Positions 57,567 to 64,000 of a DNA stretch of 64,000 nt are shown here, piece by piece (positions within the stretch are counted from its first letter, which is position 1; the number at the start of each line of letters is the position of its first letter). This stretch comes from Megaustenia siamemsis (Eukaryota > Mollusca > Gastropoda > Stylommatophora > Ariophantidae): contig JAVIAB010000041.1 in NCBI GenBank assembly GCA_032433765.1, positions 76,344,232-76,408,231 of the forward strand, given 5' to 3'. Position numbers and translations under genes: made by a program. Below the pieces are notes generated by a model. It saw only the letters and a list, made by a program, of their open reading frames with translations. It searched no databases and had not been told where the DNA came from.

Positions 57567-57822
57567 AAGTAAAAGTAAAGTACCCCCGTCACGCCAAGTG
57601 GCGTATAGGGAATATGGTGTTAGTGACCATAAATTTTACAGACCTTCGGCACATGATTTTTGGAGTAATGTGGTCGGTATTACTCTCGTGCCGCTTTACT
57701 TTCCCAGAAAAAAAATCCGGTACCCATTAAAGGCTTGGTGAACCGGAAGCCGTCGGTTGGGATCGAACCCTACCTCTTGTCCTTTGTAGTCCAGTTCATT
57801 AACCACTGAGCTATCGCGTCTC
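57567..57822 (-). mobile_element. SINE-2 copy, minus strand
   Basis: Head at 57822 (GCGATAGCTCAGTGG on the minus strand), box B GGGTTCGATCCC, body and CGCCACTTGGCG end near 57600. The A-rich AAAAGTAAAAGTAAAG flank is the tail side. Confidence 0.85.
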
Positions 57823-57867
57823 TCAGAACTTCGTTAGGGAAATTATAAATATGCACAATTATTAAAT

Positions 57868-58037
57868 TATTGAGAACAACAGACCCAAGGGTCGACCACG
57901 AAAAAGATGGATCGATGGAATATTAGAAGCACTAGTAAACATAACAGCAGCAGAGGCGAACAGAAGAGCAAAAGACCGCAAATTATATCTCCCCTCGACG
58001 CTGAAAGGCAGATGAGGAAGGAAAGAGAAGAAGATTA
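57868..58037 (+). mobile_element. LINE-A extreme 3' end
   Basis: GAGAACAACAGACCCAAGGG to GAAAGGCAGATGAGGAAGG, nearly identical to 488-640 of the first LINE-A copy, followed by a short GAAGAAG tail. Confidence 0.85.
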
Positions 58038-58315
58038 AATTATTCGATGTGAATATCTGAACATTATTAGCAGCTTCTTTAAGTTAGAGAAGTCAGTGAA
58101 TGAAGTTCAATAAGAGTCTCTTGAATTGGCGTATCAAGCCCAGACTTCTGTGGTAGAAGTCGATGATTAGTGGGACTACGCAATAGCGCAGTGTAGAATT
58201 ATCCAATGGTCGCTTCATTCAGGTGATACAATAAAGAACATTAATACAGAGGTGTAGTGCCTACAAGATTAACTTCAACAAATATCTTTGAGGATTTAAG
58301 TATCGGGATACATTT
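58038..58315. other. No gene seen
   Basis: Unassigned intron sequence. Confidence 0.35.
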
Positions 58316-58575
58316 ACGTGTGTTACCGGGGCCTCATTACGTGGGATGTAAAGAATAGTGACACTGTGACCTTCCAGGCATGTCGTACGAGGCGACTAAG
58401 GAGGTTGATCGATGGCTTGACAAGCTGTCATTGTAAAAAAGCATTGTTATGGAAACAGACCATAGGTTTTAGAAGCAGTGATCTGTGCAATATGTGCCAC
58501 GCAAGGTTTCTGTTTTGAGATTGTGGTTTTGCCTATGTGCCGTCTTCGGCTCGAAAGGACGATAGATAGATACAT
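58316..58575 (+). mobile_element. SINE-1 copy
   Basis: GTGTTACCGGGGCCTCATTACG to GCCGTCTTCGGCTCGAAAGG and a short GATAGATAGATA tail, with a small deletion (CGTTTTGG missing before CACGCAAGG). Confidence 0.85.
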
Positions 58576-58789
58576 TTACGAAAATTTTTACTAGACAAGT
58601 TTATCAACCTTTAAGAAATGTACAAGGAGTTACAAGAGCAGGTTCAAATGAAAGCTCGTTAGCAAAGCTGTAGGTAACGTTGTATCCCGTAAACAATAAC
58701 AAAACACACACGATGCTTCATCACCAGCAAAACCATCACAACCTACTACATCAACCTGATGTTATACTAGGTAGCTTTTGAAGCTCTCC

Positions 58790-58990
58790 AATTAATCTCT
58801 TCCAATGAATCCTCTCTAATCAATCCTCTCCAATCAATCCTCTCCAATTAATCTCTCCAATCAATCATCTCTACAAAATTAATCCTCTCATATCAATGCT
58901 CTACAATCAATCTTCTAAAGACTATACTTTCCAATCAGTCCTCTCCAATCAATCTTATGCATTCAATCCTCTCCAATCAATCCTCCCAAG
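58790..58990. repeat. Degenerate 14-bp minisatellite (CCTCTCCAATCAAT)
   Basis: Irregular copies of CCTCTCCAATCAAT. The complementary form (AGAGGATTGATTGGAG) appears at 60064-60160. Confidence 0.75.
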
Positions 58991-59398
58991 CAATGGCAGA
59001 AGACAAAGAAATGAAAGAGATTAGAAGCCACAGAGATGAAATTTCTCAGAAGAATGTTGAAAGTTCCATGGACAGCCAAAAAGATCAAAGAGTAATTCTC
59101 AAAGAGGCCAACACAAAAAGGGAGCTCCTAAGAAATATCATAAAGAAACAATCAACATTTTCCGGGCATATCATGAGAAGAGGAAAATTGGGATACTTGG
59201 TTACAACTAGCAAAATACAGGGAAAGAGAGATCATGGACAACAAAGAGAGAAAATACCAGATAGCTGGTGTCATGGCATGGAAAACAGTCAACAACAGAA
59301 TTTATATGATGCACGGTAGATAGAAAAATGTGAAATGACATGGTCGCCTGCGCCAACCGGTATGTCATACGATGGTGATGATGCTGATGATGATGATT
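58991..59398 (+). mobile_element. LINE-B 3' end with GAT-rich tail
   Basis: A 120-codon frame (58957-59319) runs through EISQKNVESSMDSQKDQRVI, KEANTKRELL and HIMRRGKLGYLVTT. The tail is GATGGTGATGATGCTGATG. Confidence 0.8.
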
Positions 59399-59519
59399 TG
59401 TGTTTATTATGTCGTTAAAAATACCTCAATGCCAGCTCTTTTTTTTATATACTCACTTCTGATTTGTTCGCTTTGTACCAGATCCTGATGTTCTTTCTTT
59501 CTTTACATCCTTTTGAAAT

Positions 59520-59710
59520 TCTACTACTTCTCCACTCCTCGTGTACCCGTTTGGGTGTCTAGGGAGATACAAAGTTCTGAATCTCGCTCTTTAAGCGGCC
59601 TCACTCATTGTTAATTGATGTTCTTGTAGCGTTTATTTGATGTTGTCTGGCCATCTTACTCTGGGTTTGTCTTGCTCTTCTCCCTTCTCCTTTTTAATAT
59701 ATGCTCTGTA
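59520..59710 (-). mobile_element. LINE-E internal fragment, minus strand
   Basis: CTCGTGTACCCGTTTGGGTG..AGGGAGATACAAAGTTCTG..TCTCGCTCTTTAAGCGGC resembles 55690-55760. ATCTTACTCTGGG..TTGTC resembles 56405-56440. Confidence 0.5.
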
Positions 59711-59724
59711 TAGTTAGGAATCGG

Positions 59725-59972
59725 GAGCCGCGATAGCTCAGTAGTTAGTGTACTGGACTACAAAGGACAAGAGGTAGGGTTCGATCCCAACCGACGGCTT
59801 CCGAGTTCACCCATCCTTCAATGGGTACGGATTTTTTATTTGGAAAGTAAAGCAGCAGGGCGTAATACCGACCACATTACCCCAAACATCATGTGCTGAA
59901 GGTCTGTAAAATTTATGGTCACTAACACAATATTTCTATACGCCACTTGGCATAACGGGGCTCTTCTTTTTT
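59725..59972 (+). mobile_element. SINE-2 copy
   Basis: GGGAGCCGCGATAGCTCAGTAG (box A with one change), GGGTTCGATCCC (box B), body, and an end at GCCACTTGGCATAACGGGG. Confidence 0.85.
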
Positions 59973-60542
59973 ACTATAGTAAGAAATCACACATCATTCA
60001 TTCAAGATGGGTAAACCAGTTTATTGTTGTTTCTGTATGTAACTTAGGTTATACGATCTTGCTGATTGTAGAGGATTGATTGGAGAGGATTCGTATGTAG
60101 AGGATTGATGGAGACGATTTATTGAAGTGTATTAACTGGAGAAGATTAATTGTAGAGGATTGATTGGACAGAATGACCGAAGGGTTAAACAGTGTACTAG
60201 GAGAGTGTGAGTAATATAGGTAACAGAATGACCGGACATTTTTAAGTTACTCGGCCAGTGTGCCTACTGGTCAGCTTTTTGAAGGACGTCTCGGGGTGGT
60301 ATTATTAGGATAATCCTTTGACAAAGCTGACGAGGTAAAATAAAGTCATGGACTTTACCCAGGGCTAGTTCTGGATAACATTTGGGAAAATGGCTGATAC
60401 CAGGAATAGTGAAGGGGAGATAGCTATAATGTGACTGAAGATCAGCCAATAAGTTAGAAGAATGAAGATTAACTGGACATAGAATGTATAGACGTTGGGT
60501 ATCCTGGAGAGTTTTAAAAGACTTAAAAGTTACGTTAGAGTT
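59973..60542. repeat. Mostly unassigned; AGAGGATTGATTGG minisatellite at 60064-60160
   Basis: Short degenerate repeat, complementary to the one at 58790-58990. No gene. Confidence 0.5.
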
Positions 60543-61075
60543 ATGGTTATGGTTATGTTATGGAAGGCCCGGTATCACGGCAAACGAATTAAAATCCATA
60601 ATTGCCCAACCGCTCGTGACAGTGGAATCATCCGAATTACTAACTAATCTCTCAAACAAAGAAATGTAGCTTTAGTCCCCATCATAGCAGTTCTCAGCAC
60701 ACTCCAAAAGACATACGGCAAAACCGCACGTAAAGTGAACACAGCTCTCTGTTCCTTGTCATACGATATCGTTATTCAACGAAAACAATTGAAATATCGA
60801 AACGCGATCAACACGGATAAAACACACAGCTCATATTGTGCACAGAGCACTTAACTCAGTAGCTGCTGCAACAAGCCGGACTTGGAATATGAGGGAGATT
60901 GCAACAAGGAACACTTTTCATGCATAGCCTTCAATGGTTCCTGCCGCATATCCACCATATTGACCGGAAGATCACGTCCTCCTGAAAAGGATGATCGTCA
61001 ATTTTTAAAAATGTATAGCGGTGATGATGTTAAGACAGCGTTTTTGACTCCAATTCCAAGTTAGTCGTCGGATTA
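60543..61075 (-). mobile_element. REP-1 3' part, minus strand
   Basis: On the minus strand it runs from AATCCGACGACTAACTTGG to GGGCCTTCCATAACATAACC with a CCATAA tail, matching 11640-12178. Confidence 0.72.
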
Positions 61076-61198
61076 TCTACGGTAAAGATAGCCAGTTAGT
61101 TCAACTTACTAGCAGTTGTTGATTTGTATATTTCACTGTGGAGTGTGTGAAAATGATGTGATGTTTAATGCAGATCTTTGTAGCAGTTGACCTGCGAT

Positions 61199-61365
61199 CA
61201 GGGCCGCTTAAGGTAACGGCAAGTCGGACAGTTTCATTGGCGCGCCTTTTGGGACGCCATCATTGATCTTCCACAATTTGTAGTTTTTCTTGTGAAATTT
61301 GTATAATTATAAAGGGCGCCGACGTTCGGTTTGTCCTGGGCGCTAGCAACTTAGGACCGCCACTG
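61199..61365. mobile_element. Possible hAT-type MITE, 167 bp
   Basis: Left end CAGGGCCGCTTAAGG and right end, reversed, CAGTGGCGGTCCTAAG are imperfect inverted repeats of the hAT type. Flanks CCTGCGAT (61191-61198) and CCTACAAT (61366-61373) agree at 6 of 8 positions, as an aged 8-bp target duplication would. No ORF. Confidence 0.5.
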
Positions 61366-61644
61366 CCTACAATGTTATAAACCATTTAATCTTGTTCAGA
61401 GGAGTGGCCAGTTATGCCAGTGTCTAAAAATCTTGTAATGGAGTTGCCCTGATGATGAAGTCCATGTATATTGTCCAGTCTGTAAACGTGCATAGTAGAA
61501 ATCTATGAGAGGTGTTCTGTCTGCTTAGATTTGGCCTTACATTTACAGGAGACAGAATAATAACACCAAGCATAATCTCAACATCATCATCGAGATAATA
61601 TATATATATATAATAATAATAATAAATGTAACAAAGTAGTAAAA

Positions 61645-61880
61645 AAAGAAGTAAAGTACCCCGTCACGCCAAGTGGCGGCTATAGTGACCATATATTTTA
61701 CAGACCTCGGCACATGATTTTGAGGTAATGTGGTCGGTATTACGCCCGTGCCGCTTTACTTTCCCAGAAAAAATCCGGTACCCATTTAAGGCTGGGTGAC
61801 CCGGAAGCCGTCGGTGGGATCGAACCCACCCCTTGTCCGTTGTAGTCCAGTTCACTAAAAACTGAGCTATCGCGGCTCAA
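61645..61880 (-). mobile_element. SINE-2 copy, minus strand
   Basis: Head near 61878 (GAGCCGCGATAGCTCAGT), box B GGTTCGATCCCACC with an indel, and an end at CGCCACTTGGCGTGACGGGG near 61665. More small deletions than the other copies. A 33-bp tandem duplication (TGTGACATGTTGAAAACAG) follows at 61886-61955. Confidence 0.82.
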
Positions 61881-61955
61881 TGTATGGTAGTGACATGTTG
61901 AAAACAGTCGATGAGAAATTTGTGACATGTTGAAAACAGTCGATGAGAAATTTGT

Positions 61956-62099
61956 AATCGATGTGTCTACACATGTTTCTATGGTGAGTGCAGTTTCTAT
62001 ATCCTTTGAAACTGATGATATATGGCTTCATTTACAATATTGACCATTCAATTTATGCTGTTATTACTGTCTTACACCTTACCAGTTATATATATATAT

Positions 62100-62137
<38 letters not shown>

Positions 62138-62339
62138 AGTAAAGATATTGACACCAAAATGTAAAGCAAAACCGCCCTGTCTAGTTCTTCCGTCATGGTA
62201 AATCAAGCATGTATTTACAATTCTCACGCAGTTATGTTATGACTACCATTGACTTTAACATTTCAAGCCACTGTCGTTTCGTTTAAATTGCTGATTACAT
62301 CTCTCAATCAGTTCTATCTTTACCTGCTGGAAGCATTAC
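61956..62339. repeat. Intron; (TA)n at 62085-62133
   Basis: No gene other than the microsatellite. Confidence 0.6.
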
Positions 62340-62501
62340 CTGATCGATCCTGGGATGTGTACTCAAACTTGAATCCACTGTAATTGCTAGCAGCAAAATT
62401 CATTGTAAAACATAAAACTAATAGAGGCGCCAGTGCTTATGAACGTCTCGTTTGAGAGATTACCACACAAATTCCTATGGTTGGAGAGAGTATACTGTCA
62501 C
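62340..62501 (-). pseudogene. CUB gene, exon c of the preceding module, with two indels
   Basis: Last exon of the CUB module upstream of module 1, 162 bp. Acceptor TTGTCTTTAG before 62501, donor TCAG|GTAATG at 62340, phase 1 on both sides. Three frames in turn give DSILSPTIGIC, then GNLSNETFISTGASISFMFY, then NFAASNYSGFKFEYTSQDRS, all typical of a CUB end. Against exon c at 48045 it is 3 bp longer: two extra bases at TGTGTGG and one before ATGAATTTT. In the unshifted frame there is a stop. Either the exon is broken or the consensus is faulty here; the sequence 0.5 kb away borders an N run. Confidence 0.75.
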
Positions 62502-63003
62502 CTAAAGACAATAAAATGATAAGTTCAATAAACCAAACCTTTAAAGGAAGAACCATTATATTAAAAACAAATCGATCTAGTGTCTCACACAATAATATAT
62601 CTAGTCTGTAGTAAGGGTTAGACCTTGCATAAACAAGTAGTGTAGCATTAACTAATGACATAGTGATCAATTTAGAATCATATTGTTTAATTATCTGACC
62701 ATAATTAAGTCCAGCTGACCTATAATTCTCTCGTACTCATGAAAACATCTACCCACATAGCAAAAGAGAAACACAGAAAGTGATGATTAGTTGGAATTAA
62801 GAGTAATTAAGTAAATTCGACTTTATAAAAACACAACCCATACAGCTAGCGAAGGCCAGAACATTAGATTACACATTCCTCTACTTGTAGAACGCTACAT
62901 GGCACGAGTAGTGGGTACATGTAAGAAGAAACAAGCCTGTGACATTAGAAATATTGTTTTTTTTTCAGCAGAACTTCTTGCACCACACGGAATGTTTCTC
63001 TCA
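62502..63003. other. No gene seen
   Basis: Unassigned sequence up to the gap. Confidence 0.4.
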
Positions 63004-63103
63004 NNNNNNNNNNNNNNNNNNNNNNNNNNNNNNNNNNNNNNNNNNNNNNNNNNNNNNNNNNNNNNNNNNNNNNNNNNNNNNNNNNNNNNNNNNNNNNNNN
63101 NNN
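63004..63103. other. Assembly gap, 100 N
   Basis: Exactly 100 N, the usual size for a gap of unknown length between scaffolded contigs. Confidence 0.98.
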
Positions 63104-63128
63104 ATGATGATGATAATGATGATGATAT

Positions 63129-63185
<57 letters not shown>

Positions 63186-64000
63186 TACATATATTATGCA
63201 TACATCAGTCGGCAGCTTGCCAGTTGTGTATGCACTTAGCAAGCTTTGGAGCTTATCTTTGCATTGTGACTAATTGTGTATTTAGAAATGCCTAAGAATA
63301 ACATTTTGATGCGGAGACAGCACTCAATGATGATGTTTCTAGCATGATGAGTATGTAATCCAACATTGCAACAACCACCTTTAGTCACGTTCTGGGGCTT
63401 GCAAAATATGGGCAATGATTTACATGAAACTCATATGAGGGAAGAAAAGATAAATAATATTTGATTAACTTGGTACTTTGGATTCATAAAAGTCAACATT
63501 TTTTATTGCCTATAATTATTGGTTATCTAACAATGTGCCATATTATTTTTATTAACCATTTGCTTTGAATAATAGTTATGTTGTCATCCATTTTTTCAAT
63601 TTTGTTTGTAAGTTGTAAAAAAAATAATGCCTTCTTGCCATCTGGTTGATTGGCATATTTTTTAATTTCTTGATGCTCAAGTCTAACAACACTGCATACA
63701 TTCTTGGGTAATAATATAACAACTATTACCAAAAATATTTGTTCATTTTATATAGTCAAATAATTAATAGCTCAAAGTACATTATTATTTCACTTGTTTT
63801 TATAAGATGCATATTTTCCTGTGTGTTACCGGGGCCTCATTATGAGGAAGTAAAGAATAGTAACACTGTGACCTTCCAGGCATGTCGTAAGAGGCGACTA
63901 AGGAGGTTGATCGATGGCTTGACAAGCTGTCATTGTAAAAAGTATTGTTATGGAAACAGAACATAGATTTTAGAAGCAGTGATTCTGCAATATGTGCCGT
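63104..64000. repeat. Near-identical copy of 35687-36592
   Basis: From ATGATGATGATAATGATG through the TA repeat and the flanking unique sequence to the middle of SINE-1 (63825-64000). Nearly all differences I see are single-base indels, such as CAGTCGG against CAGTTCGG and ACATTTTGATG against ACATTTGATG. It continues past the window edge. Confidence 0.93.

Overview
The window is eukaryotic, almost certainly from an invertebrate animal. It holds split exons with GT/AG splice sites, extracellular CUB modules, mariner elements, many 5'-truncated non-LTR retrotransposons, SINEs, and an unusual load of tandem repeats. One SINE contains a core (roughly gtcgtaagaggcgact) that I recall from molluscan SINEs, so a mollusc is my best but weak guess. 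There is no rRNA, CRISPR array, operon or bacterial feature.

The only host gene I can support is on the minus strand at about 62.5-40.9 kb. It encodes tandem CUB domains, each built from three small exons (a, b, c) with matching phases. Exons a (57218-57137), b (51161-51034) and c (48045-47887) splice into one complete 123-codon CUB with four cysteines. A preceding exon c lies at 62501-62340. The next module starts with exon a at 46515-46434 and exon b at 41029-40905; its exon c was not found. The introns are 3-6 kb and are filled mostly by satellites and transposon debris. Some arrays come within about 20 bp of splice sites.

Region by region. 0-6.2 kb: LINE remnants and an inverted pair of near-identical IS630/Tc1/mariner elements set in TA microsatellites. 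6.2-14.2 kb: an unclassified ~1 kb repeat (REP-1, twice), a LINE RNase H domain, a MITE with telomere-like internal repeats, and a SINE. 14.2-20.2 kb: three minisatellites (24, 42 and 25 bp) with LINE remnants. 20.2-28.4 kb: a Penelope-type hammerhead-like motif, LINE and SINE pieces, and 19-bp and 57-bp arrays. 28.6-36.7 kb: an internally deleted LINE, an intact mariner, LINE debris, a 59-bp array and a SINE. 36.9-39.3 kb: a pyrimidine-rich 21-bp array. 39.6-62.5 kb: the CUB gene with its repeat-filled introns. 63004-63103: a run of 100 N. 63104-64000: a near copy of 35.7-36.6 kb.

Three things link the parts. One mariner copy keeps its ORF but lost an end, while its partner keeps both ends but lost its ORF. 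A SINE and a LINE share a 3' stem-loop and GATA tail. Several satellites have periods divisible by three, so they make long but meaningless ORFs.
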